A DNA stretch of 19,184 nucleotides, from contig DLPA01000212.1 in assembly GCA_002479815.1 (NCBI GenBank), positions 4,172 through 23,355 on the forward strand, in the 5' to 3' direction. Position 1 is the first letter of the stretch. Each line of letters opens with the position of its first letter. This DNA comes from a bacterium UBA7470. GTDB taxonomy: Bacteria; Pseudomonadota; Gammaproteobacteria; Burkholderiales; Burkholderiaceae_C. A program made the translations under genes and the position numbers. The notes under the pieces were generated by a model that saw only the letters and a program-made list of their open reading frames with translations, was not told the DNA's origin and did not search any database. Positions 1-7,267 of this stretch are shown in pieces.

Positions 1-123
1 AGCAACTGGCCCACCATTCCTCAACTTTATGTCAAAGGGGAATTCATTGGCGGCTCGGACATCATGATGGAGATGTACCAGTCTGGCGAGTTGCAACAAG
101 CGATAGGCCAGCAAGCAGCCTAA
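1..123 (+). CDS. grxD: Monothiol glutaredoxin, C-terminal fragment
   Basis: Only the last 40 codons are inside the window; the 5' part is cut off by the window edge. The readable residues begin SNWPTIPQLYVKGEFIGGSD and end QQAIGQQAA before TAA. The WPTIPQLYV...GEFIGG.D stretch is the classic C-terminal half of Grx4/GrxD-type monothiol glutaredoxins, where it forms part of the glutathione-binding site. The family binds a [2Fe-2S] cluster with glutathione and takes part in cytoplasmic iron-sulfur cluster delivery. The CGFS active-site motif lies outside the window and was not seen. A hairpin with a T-tract follows 22 nt after the stop, inside a repeat element. Confidence 0.85.
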   Translation, partial: SNWPTIPQLYVKGEFIGGSDIMMEMYQSGELQQAIGQQAA

Positions 124-131
124 ATTTTACG

Positions 132-363
132 TAGCATTTTTTGTGAGTGCCTTACGCAAGCTTTTACTGGCGTAAGGCACTTTTTCATGCCTAAAAATAT
201 CCTAAAAAACCAAAAAAACGCCTTGTCAACACCTCATTTGGCCTTTTTGGGGCTTGCGTGAGGCGGTTGGAAGGCATTTTTTTGGAAATTTCCGATAAAA
301 ATAAATGCCTTTATCGAGTGTAAGCAGCGTATTTTTTGCGTAAGTAGCTCACTTTTTTTACTA
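132..363. mobile_element. Correia-like miniature element, copy 1 (left end diverged)
   Basis: This AT-rich element carries no ORF and is bounded by TA on both sides (132-133 and 362-363). Its right end, read inward on the minus strand, is TAGTAAAAAAAGTGAGCTAC followed by TTACGCAA and ATACGC. It matches the left end of copy 2 at about 35 of 39 positions. The left end keeps TAG, GTGAG and TTACGCAA at the same offsets, but six A are replaced by T and three more bases differ. Its length of 232 bp is nearly that of copy 2 (231 bp), which supports treating it as a whole element. The interior contains a separate partly paired stem (arms near 272-280 and 303-311, around the palindrome GGAAATTTCC). 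Interior similarity to copy 2 is not evident. No transposase is present. Confidence 0.6.
146..186 (+). terminator. Rho-independent terminator of grxD
   Basis: The arms GTGCCTTACGC (147-157) and GCGTAAGGCAC (170-180) pair perfectly; A146 with T181 adds a twelfth pair. The loop is 12 nt and TTTTTC follows directly. The 5' arm is at the same time the left end of the repeat element at 132-363. Confidence 0.8.
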
Positions 364-1011
364 TTGTTTTGTAGGGTCGTAGCCCCAGCGTTTGGCGGCG
401 GCGAGGACGGCGTTGGGGTATTCAGCCTTGCCTCTGCTGCCGTTGTAGCGGCCCAGTGCCATGAAGAGGTTGCCTTTTTCTCGGTCTAAGTAGTGCCGCA
501 GGATGACGCAGCCAAAGCGCAAATTGGTTTGCATGTGAAAGAGCTTGGCGGGGTCGCCGTCGCCAATCAAGCGCGACCAAAACGGCATGATCTGCATATA
601 GCCACGCGCGCCCACCACTGAAATGGCGAACTTACGAAACGCGCTTTCCACTTGCACCAGCCCGAGCACCAAGTTCACGTCCAAGCCCGCGCGTTTGGTT
701 TCGTACCAGATGGTTTGTAAAAACTCGGTGCGGGTGTGCAAATCGGGCTTGTGGCGCGTCAGACGCTCGCTCGCCTCGGTCAACCAGCGCAGATAGGCCA
801 ATCTCGCTTCGGTGGTCTTGAAGTCGGGAATGGGAGGGGCGCTGTTGGCAATCGCCGAACTCAGCGCGGTGCGTACCGAGTCGGCCAGAGGCTCTTCAAT
901 CTGCCCCCCCGCGTGTACCAACTTCGGTTGGGATAGCATCCAAGCCAGCGCAGGCCAGACGCAGAGACATTTTCTTCTGTCCATCGAATCCATCAACGGA
1001 AGGCGCGTCAT
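361..1011 (-). CDS. Lytic transglycosylase (SLT / GH23 fold)
   Basis: This 216-residue protein probably cleaves the MurNAc-GlcNAc bond of peptidoglycan with formation of a 1,6-anhydro product, in the periplasm. The SLT domain spans about residues 95-215. The catalytic Glu is E122 in the LVQVESAF motif, followed by GARGYMQIMPFW (134-145) and the ALGRYNGS motif (185-192). The N terminus resembles a signal peptide. A start at M10 (984), giving MDRRKCLCVWPALAW, would be a more usual signal sequence than the longer form used here. The first ATG overlaps the proS stop as ATGA (1008-1011), so the two genes are probably co-transcribed and translationally coupled. The TAG stop lies on the edge of the repeat element: TA is the target dinucleotide and G is the first base of the element. 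The exact family within GH23 is not assigned. Confidence 0.8.
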   Translation of the reverse strand: MTRLPLMDSMDRRKCLCVWPALAWMLSQPKLVHAGGQIEEPLADSVRTALSSAIANSAPPIPDFKTTEARLAYLRWLTEASERLTRHKPDLHTRTEFLQTIWYETKRAGLDVNLVLGLVQVESAFRKFAISVVGARGYMQIMPFWSRLIGDGDPAKLFHMQTNLRFGCVILRHYLDREKGNLFMALGRYNGSRGKAEYPNAVLAAAKRWGYDPTKQ

Positions 1012-2753
1012 GCACCCAAACGTTCTTTCAAGACGGCCAGAATGTCGGCGTGCGCCACGGGGGTCGCTGCCGCGTCACGGCGATGCTGGTATTCCACTTG
1101 CCCATTTTTCAGACCACGGTCGCCGATGGTGACGCGGTGCGGCACGCCGATGAGTTCCCAGTCGGCAAACATCGCGCCCGGGCGCTCGTTGCGGTCGTCC
1201 AAGAGGACATCCACGCCCAAGGCCACCAGCGCATCGTGCAACTCCTCAGCGGCGGTTTTGACGGCGGCGCTGCGGTCGGCCCCAATCGGGCAAATGACGA
1301 CGGTGAACGGGGCCAAGGCATCGGGCCAGATGATGCCGCGTTCGTCGTGGTTTTGCTCAATGGCAGCCGCAGGCAAGCGCGTCACACCGATGCCGTAGCA
1401 GCCCATTTCAAACATCGCGGGCTTGCCATCTTCACCCAAGAAGGTGGCGTTCATGGCCTTGCTGTACTTCGTCCCTAAATAGAAGATGTGGCCGATTTCG
1501 ATGCCGCGCTCAATCGCCAGCACACCTTGCCCGTCGGGTGAGGGGTCGCCGGCGACGACGTTGCGGAGGTCGGCAACGATTTCTGGCTCGGGCAAGTCGC
1601 GGCCCCAGTTGACCCCGCGAATGTGATGATCTTCTTGGTTGGCCCCGCAAATCCAATCGGCCATCACCGCTACCTCCCGATCCACGATCAAGCCGACGGG
1701 TTTTTTCAGGTTCAGGGGGCCTAGATAGCCGGGTTTGCAGCCAAAGTGGTCTTCAATCTCGGCCACGGTGGCAAAGCGATAGCCCGCAGCAAAGGGGGTG
1801 AGCTTGCCGACTTTGACTTCGTTCATGTCGTGGTCGCCGCGCAGCAGCAAGAGCCATACTTTGACCGCCGTCACGTCACCCGCTTCGTTGAGGGTTTCGG
1901 TGGACAAGACCAGGGACTTGACGGTGCGCTGCAAGGGCAGACCCAACAAGGCCGCGACTTGTTCGCAGGTGCTTTGGCTGGGGGTGGGAATCAGCGTTTG
2001 CGCTTCTTGAGCCGCCGGACGCGGGTCGCTAGGGGCCAAGGCTTGCGCTTTTTCTATGTTGGCGGCGTAGTCGCTTTGGGGGCAATAGACGATGGCATCT
2101 TCCCCCGTGGCGGCAATCACTTGAAATTCTTCGCTCAAATCGCCACCAATCGCACCGCTGTCGGCGGCGACGGCGCGGTAGCGCAGTCCAAAACGATCAA
2201 AGATGCGGCGATAGGCTTGCGCCATCACTTGGTAGCTGGCTTTGGCGCTGGCGGGGTCTTTGTCAAAGCTGTACGCATCTTTCATGATGAACTCACGACC
2301 GCGCATCAGCCCAAAGCGAGGGCGGCGTTCATCCCGAAACTTGGTTTGAATTTGATAGAAGTTTTTGGGCAGTTGCTTGTAGCTGCGCAGTTCTTGGCGG
2401 GCGATGTCCGTCACCACTTCTTCGCTGGTGGGCTGCACGATAAAGTCGCGTTCATGGCGGTCTTGAATGCGCAACAGCTCTGCGCCCATTTTGTCGAAGC
2501 GGCCTGTTTCTTGCCACACCTCGGCGGGCTGGATGACGGGCATGGTCAACTCAACCGCACCCGCACGGTTCATTTCCTCGCGCACGATGGCTTCGACCTT
2601 ATGAATCACACGCAGACCCATCGGCATATAGGTATAGATACCCGCACCGAGTTTTTTAATCATGCCCGCGCGCGTCATCAGTTGATGACTGATGACTTCG
2701 GCATCGGCAGGCGCTTCTTTCAGTGTCGAAATAAAAAATTGTGAGGCTTTCAT
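1008..2753 (-). CDS. proS: Prolyl-tRNA synthetase, bacterial type with editing insert
   Basis: It charges tRNA-Pro with proline in the cytoplasm. The 581-residue length fits the prokaryotic-type ProRS with an INS editing domain. The class II core is visible: PTSEE at 108-112, motif 2 with FRDERRPRFGLMRGREF at 139-155, and motif 3 in the region GCYGIGVTR near 452-460. About 220-400 is the inserted deacylase domain, which in this family hydrolyses Ala-tRNA-Pro. The anticodon-binding domain fills about 475-581. The start MKASQFFISTLKEAP is the usual one for the family. No Shine-Dalgarno sequence precedes it; the leader instead carries CACCTCCTTT, the sequence of the 16S rRNA tail itself. It leads a two-gene unit with the transglycosylase and is divergent from rppH. 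Confidence 0.97.
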   Translation of the reverse strand: MKASQFFISTLKEAPADAEVISHQLMTRAGMIKKLGAGIYTYMPMGLRVIHKVEAIVREEMNRAGAVELTMPVIQPAEVWQETGRFDKMGAELLRIQDRHERDFIVQPTSEEVVTDIARQELRSYKQLPKNFYQIQTKFRDERRPRFGLMRGREFIMKDAYSFDKDPASAKASYQVMAQAYRRIFDRFGLRYRAVAADSGAIGGDLSEEFQVIAATGEDAIVYCPQSDYAANIEKAQALAPSDPRPAAQEAQTLIPTPSQSTCEQVAALLGLPLQRTVKSLVLSTETLNEAGDVTAVKVWLLLLRGDHDMNEVKVGKLTPFAAGYRFATVAEIEDHFGCKPGYLGPLNLKKPVGLIVDREVAVMADWICGANQEDHHIRGVNWGRDLPEPEIVADLRNVVAGDPSPDGQGVLAIERGIEIGHIFYLGTKYSKAMNATFLGEDGKPAMFEMGCYGIGVTRLPAAAIEQNHDERGIIWPDALAPFTVVICPIGADRSAAVKTAAEELHDALVALGVDVLLDDRNERPGAMFADWELIGVPHRVTIGDRGLKNGQVEYQHRRDAAATPVAHADILAVLKERLGA

Positions 2754-2853
2754 GGGGAATCAAAAAGGAGGTGGGCGAAGGCCGTACACGGAACCTGTAG
2801 AGCTCAATCCGATCAATTGATGCACATTCCCAGCGCAAATGTCGAAGGGGGAT

Positions 2854-2882
2854 GTGCCGCGACGCGACAAGCGTTGCATAAT
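2854..2882 (+). promoter_or_regulatory. Possible promoter of rppH
   Basis: CATAAT (2877-2882) is a fair -10 hexamer. A weak -35 candidate, GTGCCG (2854-2859), stands 17 bp upstream. The start codon of rppH is at 2912. The 158-bp gap between proS and rppH must hold divergent promoters, but no convincing one was found for proS. Confidence 0.3.
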
Positions 2883-2911
2883 GCGCTCAATTGAAAGATT
2901 TGGGGTTGATT

Positions 2912-3559
2912 ATGCTTGACAGGGACGGCTTCAGGCCGAACGTCGGCATCATTCTGCTCAACCATAAAAACCAAGTGTTTTGGGGCAAAAGGATACGCAC
3001 CCATTCTTGGCAGTTTCCACAGGGCGGGATTGATCGGGGAGAAACGCCCGAACAAGCCATGTTTCGAGAGCTGCACGAGGAAGTGGGGCTGCACCCGCAG
3101 CACGTCAGTGTCATTGCCCGCACACGGGACTGGTTGCGCTATGAAGTGCCAGATCGCTACATCCGCAGGGATGCGCGCGGTCACTACAAAGGGCAAAAGC
3201 AAATTTGGTATTTGCTGCGCCTGACAGGTCACGATTGGGATTTGAACCTCCGCGCGACCAATCACCCAGAGTTCGACGCATGGCGTTGGAACGACTACTG
3301 GGTGCCACTGGATGTGGTGGTGGAATTTAAACGCGCCGTTTATCAGATGGCACTGACGGAGCTGTCCCGCTATTTGCCCCGTCTTGAACAGCGCAACCGC
3401 TATCTGCGGGGCTATATCCACGGCTCCAAAACCGCCGATCTGTCACCAGAGGCACTGTTGGCGGATGGGGTGCATCCTCTGCACATCATGCCAGCGGGCA
3501 TGGAGTTGCCGCCGGGGGCGAGTTTTGACCCCGATCCTCAGGCTCTGCTGAAACGATGA
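2912..3559 (+). CDS. rppH: RNA 5'-pyrophosphohydrolase (Nudix)
   Basis: RppH removes pyrophosphate from the 5' triphosphate end of mRNA and so opens it to RNase E decay. The 215-residue product begins MLDRDGFRPNVGIILLN, the typical start of betaproteobacterial RppH; an in-frame upstream TTG at 2891 is less likely. The Nudix box runs from about residue 38 to 60 (GGIDRGETPEQAM then FRELHEEVG), with the metal-binding REL.EE core. The family blocks RTRDWLRYEVPDR and GQKQIWYLL follow. The C-terminal tail of about 55 residues beyond the conserved domain is common in Burkholderiales. The stop overlaps the start of the next gene by four bases (ATGA at 3556-3559). Confidence 0.95.
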   Translation: MLDRDGFRPNVGIILLNHKNQVFWGKRIRTHSWQFPQGGIDRGETPEQAMFRELHEEVGLHPQHVSVIARTRDWLRYEVPDRYIRRDARGHYKGQKQIWYLLRLTGHDWDLNLRATNHPEFDAWRWNDYWVPLDVVVEFKRAVYQMALTELSRYLPRLEQRNRYLRGYIHGSKTADLSPEALLADGVHPLHIMPAGMELPPGASFDPDPQALLKR

Positions 3560-4101
3560 TGACCATGATTGCTCGCTATCTTGCTTTTTCCCGTGCATCT
3601 CTTGTGAGGCTGACGCTGGCGCGTGGCTTGTGGGGGCTGCTGTGCGGCCTCAGTTGCGTCGCTGTTTCTGCACAAGAGGACAGACAGGAAGCCCTTGTGC
3701 CGCCACCTGCCAGTTTTGCCACCGATCAACTGATTCCTGTGACTGTGGCTGGGCCGAGCGAGCTGAAGGTGGGCATCGACCCCAAGCAACTCAGCATTGG
3801 GCCTGACAAGATCGTTCGCTATGTCTTGGTGGCTCAAGGATCGAATGGCTTGCTCACCGTGACCTTTGAGGGCATTGATTGCAAAACTGCTGCAACGCGC
3901 GTACTCGCCAGATGGAACGTGGGTACGCAGCAGTGGCGCGTGCTGGACACGTCAGAGTGGAAGAGCTTGAACGACGACCGAGGCAGTCGCTATGCCAAAG
4001 CCTTAGCCAGAGGTGGGGTGTGCGATGGCCCAACGCCAACGACACCGCTGTCCAGCATGATGCTGGCGTTGAGAACAGGACGCACGTCGTATAACCATTG
4101 A
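3556..4101 (+). CDS. CNP1-like exported protein of unknown function
   Basis: The product has 181 residues from the first ATG; MIARYLAF from the third Met is an equally good start. Residues to about 40 form a signal peptide with a hydrophobic core (LWGLLCGLSCVAVSA) and probable cleavage after VSA, so the mature protein is likely periplasmic. The region VRYVLVAQGSNGLLTVTFEG followed by a Cys and later WRVLDTSEWK agrees with the CNP1-like family found in Burkholderiales; this is a recognition from memory of the family pattern. Two cysteines remain in the mature part (in IDCK and GGVCDG), suited to a disulfide. Its function is not known. The 4-nt overlap with rppH indicates co-translation. Confidence 0.65.
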   Translation: MMTMIARYLAFSRASLVRLTLARGLWGLLCGLSCVAVSAQEDRQEALVPPPASFATDQLIPVTVAGPSELKVGIDPKQLSIGPDKIVRYVLVAQGSNGLLTVTFEGIDCKTAATRVLARWNVGTQQWRVLDTSEWKSLNDDRGSRYAKALARGGVCDGPTPTTPLSSMMLALRTGRTSYNH

Positions 4102-4112
4102 GCGCAGCGATG

Positions 4113-4150
4113 CTTTCCGCCTCCACCGTGAGGCGCGTGGAGGGTGGAAG
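4113..4150. terminator. Possible bidirectional hairpin between convergent genes
   Basis: CCTCCAC (4120-4126) pairs with GTGGAGG (4137-4143) around a 10-nt loop. Flanking CTTTCC and GGAAG could extend the stem imperfectly. It lies in the 53-bp gap between the stops of the CNP1-like gene and proB. There is no T-tract on either side, so efficient intrinsic termination is doubtful. Confidence 0.35.
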
Positions 4151-4154
4151 GGGC

Positions 4155-5303
4155 TTAGGCCCGTGCGTGCGACAGCACCAAGTTGTCGCGGTGTACCATT
4201 TCTGGTTCGGCGGTATAGCCCAGCAAGCGTTCAAACTCAGATGAGGGTTTGCGGCACAAGAGTCGGGCTTCGGCGCTGCTGTAGTTGGCTAGGCCACGTG
4301 CAATTTCTTGCCCTTCTGGATTGCGGATGGCGATGACATCGCCACGCGCGAAGTCCCCCTCCACTGCCACCATGCCCACCGGCAATAGGCTTTTGCCTTC
4401 GTCTTGCAGTTTCACGACCGCACCCGCATCGACGGCCACCGCGCCGCGCAACTGCAAATGATCGGCCATCCAGCGTTTGCGGGCTTGTGCTTTGGGTGTT
4501 TGGGCCAGCAGCCACGTCCCGATGCCTTCGCCTTGTGCAAGACGCAGCAGCACCTGGGGTTCGCGTCCCCAAGCGATGAGGGTTGATGCGCCTGAGCCAG
4601 CGGCGCGTTTGGCGGCTAGGATTTTCGTAATCATGCCCCCTTTGCCAATGCCTGAGCCAGCGCCTCCGGCCATGCGTTCGAGTTCGGGGTCGCCTGCACG
4701 GGCGGCGTGTACAAAGGTGGCGGTGGGGTCACGGCGTGGGTCTGCGGTGTACAGCCCTTTTTGATCGGTCAGGATGATGAGCACGTCCGCATCGACCAAA
4801 TTGGCGACCAATGCGCCCAAGGTATCGTTATCCCCAAATTTGATTTCGTCGTTGACGACGGTATCGTTTTCGTTGATGACGGGAACCACGCCCAATTTCA
4901 ACAAGGTCAACAGGGTGGAGCGGGCGTTGAGGTAACGCTCTCGGTCGGCCAAATCGGCGTGCGTCAACAGGACTTGGGCGCTGCCGATGTGACTTTCCCG
5001 CAGTTTGCTCTCATACATCTGCACCAGCCCCATCTGCCCTACGGCGGCAGCGGCTTGCAGCTCGTGAATTTCTTTGGGGCGAGTGGACCAGCCCAAGCGT
5101 TTCATGCCTTCGGCCACCGCGCCGCTGCTGACCATGATGACTTCTTTGCCTTGACGGACAAGGGCCGCGAGTTGTTCGCTCCATTGACCAATGGCGGCTT
5201 CATCTAATCCGCGTCCCTCATCGGTCACTAGGCTAGAGCCTACCTTCACCACAATGCGACTGGCTTGCTGCATGAGTGCAGGGTGTTGTTCTAAAACAGT
5301 CAT
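4155..5303 (-). CDS. proB: Glutamate 5-kinase
   Basis: ProB phosphorylates L-glutamate to glutamyl 5-phosphate, the first and feedback-controlled step of proline synthesis. The 382-residue product shows the amino-acid kinase core: VVKVGSSLVT near residues 18-27, MVSSGAVAEG, PVINENDTV and FGDNDTLGA. The segment GSGIGKGGMITK is the family glycine/lysine loop. The C-terminal region of about 90 residues, from GAVAVDAGA onwards, is the PUA domain found in longer ProB proteins. The frame stays open upstream to 5405 inside obgE, but the ATG at 5303 gives a normal N terminus (MTVLEQHPALMQQASRIVVK). It follows obgE after a 34-bp gap and is probably in its operon. No strong ribosome binding site is seen before the ATG. 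Confidence 0.95.
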   Translation of the reverse strand: MTVLEQHPALMQQASRIVVKVGSSLVTDEGRGLDEAAIGQWSEQLAALVRQGKEVIMVSSGAVAEGMKRLGWSTRPKEIHELQAAAAVGQMGLVQMYESKLRESHIGSAQVLLTHADLADRERYLNARSTLLTLLKLGVVPVINENDTVVNDEIKFGDNDTLGALVANLVDADVLIILTDQKGLYTADPRRDPTATFVHAARAGDPELERMAGGAGSGIGKGGMITKILAAKRAAGSGASTLIAWGREPQVLLRLAQGEGIGTWLLAQTPKAQARKRWMADHLQLRGAVAVDAGAVVKLQDEGKSLLPVGMVAVEGDFARGDVIAIRNPEGQEIARGLANYSSAEARLLCRKPSSEFERLLGYTAEPEMVHRDNLVLSHARA

Positions 5304-5337
5304 AACAAGTTTTTTGGTTGATGATCGCGGGTGCGTT

Positions 5338-6393
5338 TCACACAAAACGGGGATCGACTTCCACTGGGGGCTGTGCCGCTTGCTGCGTTTTGGCGATGTG
5401 CTCATACACAGCCTGCACCAGCCGCTCGCATCCTTCGCGGGTCAGGGCGGATATTTCAAAGACCGGGCCTTTGTGGCGGTAACGCTTCACAAAATCTTTT
5501 ACCAAGGCGGCTCGCGCCTCAACTGGAACCATGTCCAGCTTGTTCAACACCAACCAACGGGGCTTGTCGTACAAGGCAGGGTCGTATTTTTTCAGCTCTT
5601 TCACAATGGCCTTGGCTTGGGCCACAGGGTCGATGCTGTCGTCAAACGGGGCCATATCCACCAAATGCAGCAGCAAGTGCGTGCGCTGCAAATGGCGTAA
5701 GAACTGGTGACCCAAGCCCGCACCCTCGGCTGCACCTTCAATCAAACCGGGCACATCGGCCACGACAAAGCTTTTCTCGGGGCCGACGCGAACCACGCCT
5801 AAGTTGGGGTGCAGCGTGGTAAAGGGATAGTCTGCAATTTTGGGTCGGGCGTTGGAAATGGCGGCAATGAGTGTGGATTTGCCCGCATTGGGCATGCCCA
5901 ATAAGCCCACATCGGCCAAAACCTTCAGCTCTAGCTTCAATTCTTTGCGCTCGCCGGGCCAGCCCGGTGTTTTTTGCCGAGGGGCGCGGTTGATGGAGCT
6001 TTTGTAGTGCATATTGCCAAAGCCACCATCGCCGCCTTTGGCAATCATGACGTACTCGCCTGGGTTGAGCAATTCGTACAGCACGTCGCCTGTCTGCGCA
6101 TCAGTGATGATCGTGCCAACCGGCATTTTCAGTACGATGTCATCGCCTTTGACGCCAAACATATCCGAGCCTTTGCCATGCTCGCCCTTTTGCGCTTCAT
6201 AGCGGCGGGCATAGCGGTAATCGACCAAGGTGTTTAAGTTCACATCGGCCACGGCATAGACATGGCCGCCGCGCCCGCCATCTCCCCCATCAGGGCCGCC
6301 GAATTCTTTGTATTTTTCGTGACGGAAGGAGGCGCATCCATTGCCGCCATCACCCGCTGCAACATCAATATAAGCTTCATCAACAAATTTCAT
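5338..6393 (-). CDS. obgE: Obg-family GTPase
   Basis: ObgE/CgtA is a large GTPase that binds the 50S ribosomal particle and links ribosome maturation to the stringent response. The 351-residue protein has the glycine-rich Obg fold at about 1-159 (DGGNGCASFRHEK, GGPDGGDGGRGG, GGDGGFGN). The G domain starts near 160, with G1 GMPNAGKST (166-174), switch I YPFTTLHPN (189-197), G3 DVPG (213-216), G4 NKLD (284-287) and G5 ISAL (314-317). The C terminus is short, as usual for betaproteobacteria. GCGGAG stands about 8 nt before the ATG. It is downstream of rpmA, as in most proteobacteria, but a terminator lies between, so it likely has its own promoter. Confidence 0.97.
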   Translation of the reverse strand: MKFVDEAYIDVAAGDGGNGCASFRHEKYKEFGGPDGGDGGRGGHVYAVADVNLNTLVDYRYARRYEAQKGEHGKGSDMFGVKGDDIVLKMPVGTIITDAQTGDVLYELLNPGEYVMIAKGGDGGFGNMHYKSSINRAPRQKTPGWPGERKELKLELKVLADVGLLGMPNAGKSTLIAAISNARPKIADYPFTTLHPNLGVVRVGPEKSFVVADVPGLIEGAAEGAGLGHQFLRHLQRTHLLLHLVDMAPFDDSIDPVAQAKAIVKELKKYDPALYDKPRWLVLNKLDMVPVEARAALVKDFVKRYRHKGPVFEISALTREGCERLVQAVYEHIAKTQQAAQPPVEVDPRFV

Positions 6394-6471
6394 ATCAATT
6401 ACTCCGCATAGGGGAGCCTAGCAATCAAGAGGGAGTGCCCGTTTAAGAACAGCTATAAAAATCAAACGAGT

Positions 6472-6501
6472 ATTGTAAGAAACGCAGCGCATCAAACCCA
6501 A
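6472..6501 (-). promoter_or_regulatory. Possible promoter of obgE-proB
   Basis: On the minus strand TTGGGT (6496-6501) is followed after 18 bp by TACAAT (6472-6477), a good -10 with a partial -35. It lies between the rpmA terminator and the obgE start and would leave a leader of about 70 nt. Confidence 0.4.
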
Positions 6502-6516
6502 GCGAACGCTAAGACA

Positions 6517-6543
6517 ACAAAAAAGCCCGCGTAATGCGGGCTT
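6517..6543 (-). terminator. Rho-independent terminator after rpmA
   Basis: On the minus strand AAGCCCGC and GCGGGCTT form an 8-bp GC-rich stem with a 5-nt loop (positions 6543-6536 and 6530-6523). A run of T follows, read from the A-tract at 6519-6524. It ends 59 nt after the rpmA stop and separates rplU-rpmA from obgE-proB. Confidence 0.8.
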
Positions 6544-6602
6544 GTCGTCATGCAGCAGTGAAAAGAGTTTGCTTAAGTCAGTGTCTGAAGCAATCGCTCA
6601 AT

Positions 6603-6860
6603 TTACTCTGGAATAATGCTGACGGTTTGGCGATTCAATGCACCTTGAACGCCGAATTTGACTTTACCATCCGTCGTTGCAAACAAGGTATGGTCTTTAC
6701 CAATGCCTACATTCGCACCGGGGTGGAAACGTGTGCCACGTTGACGCACGATGATGGAACCTGCTGACACGGCTTCCCCACCAAAGGCTTTCACGCCCAA
6801 CATTTTTGGTTTGGAATCGCGTCCGTTGCGCGTAGAGCCGCCGCCTTTTTTCTGTGCCAT
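6603..6860 (-). CDS. rpmA: 50S ribosomal protein L27
   Basis: L27 is an 85-residue component of the large subunit that reaches toward the peptidyl-transferase centre. The sequence starts MAQKKGGGSTRNGRDS and contains GGEAVSAGSIIVRQRGTRFH and GANVGIGKDHTLFA, all typical. There is no Firmicutes-type N-terminal extension. AGGAG precedes the ATG at suitable distance. It starts 20 nt after the rplU stop and is clearly co-transcribed with it. Confidence 0.98.
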   Translation of the reverse strand: MAQKKGGGSTRNGRDSKPKMLGVKAFGGEAVSAGSIIVRQRGTRFHPGANVGIGKDHTLFATTDGKVKFGVQGALNRQTVSIIPE

Positions 6861-6880
6861 GGACCTGCTCCTTATGCAGA

Positions 6881-7192
6881 TTAAGCAGAAATCGAAGCGA
6901 TTTCGATTTCAGTGAAATTTTGACGATGCCCTTGACGTTTTTGGTAGTGCTTACGACGGCGCATTTTGAAAATATGCACTTTGTCGTGACGACCGTGGGA
7001 CACCACTTTGACTGTGACAGATGCGCCGGACACCAGAGGCGTACCGATCTTGATGTCGCTGCCGTTGCCAACAGCCAACACTTGATCGATCACCACCTCT
7101 TGACCCACATCCGCAGCAATCTGTTCTACTTTAATTTTTTCGCCAGCAGCAACACGATACTGTTTGCCACCGGTTTTTATGACCGCGTACAT
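6881..7192 (-). CDS. rplU: 50S ribosomal protein L21
   Basis: L21 is a 103-residue 23S rRNA-binding protein of the large subunit. The start MYAVIKTGGKQYRVAAGEKI is the family standard, and KMRRRKHYQKRQGHRQ is the conserved basic stretch near 77-91. The reading frame continues upstream to 7357, but AGAGG before the ATG at 7192 and family length decide this start. A perfect TATAAT lies about 47 nt upstream. In many beta- and gammaproteobacteria ispB is found divergent from this gene; here it is not. Confidence 0.98.
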   Translation of the reverse strand: MYAVIKTGGKQYRVAAGEKIKVEQIAADVGQEVVIDQVLAVGNGSDIKIGTPLVSGASVTVKVVSHGRHDKVHIFKMRRRKHYQKRQGHRQNFTEIEIASISA

Positions 7193-7238
7193 ATGAACCT
7201 CTTGATGAAACTTCAGCAATCCACTTGCTGAACCGCGC

Positions 7239-7267
7239 ATTATAAACGAGAGTGTTTCTACTGCCTT
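7239..7267 (-). promoter_or_regulatory. Promoter of rplU-rpmA
   Basis: On the minus strand a perfect TATAAT (7239-7244) is preceded after 17 bp by AAGGCA (7262-7267), a weak -35 match. The expected start near 7232 leaves a leader of about 40 nt with an AGAGG ribosome binding site. Confidence 0.65.

Noticed and set aside
1746..2744. A 332-codon open frame on the plus strand opposite proS
   Set aside because: It is a shadow of the proS codon pattern. The translation is rich in Gly, His and Phe without a recognisable domain, and proS is certain.
4237..4572. A 111-codon minus-strand frame inside proB
   Set aside because: It is Arg/Gly-rich and in a shifted frame within the certain proB coding sequence.
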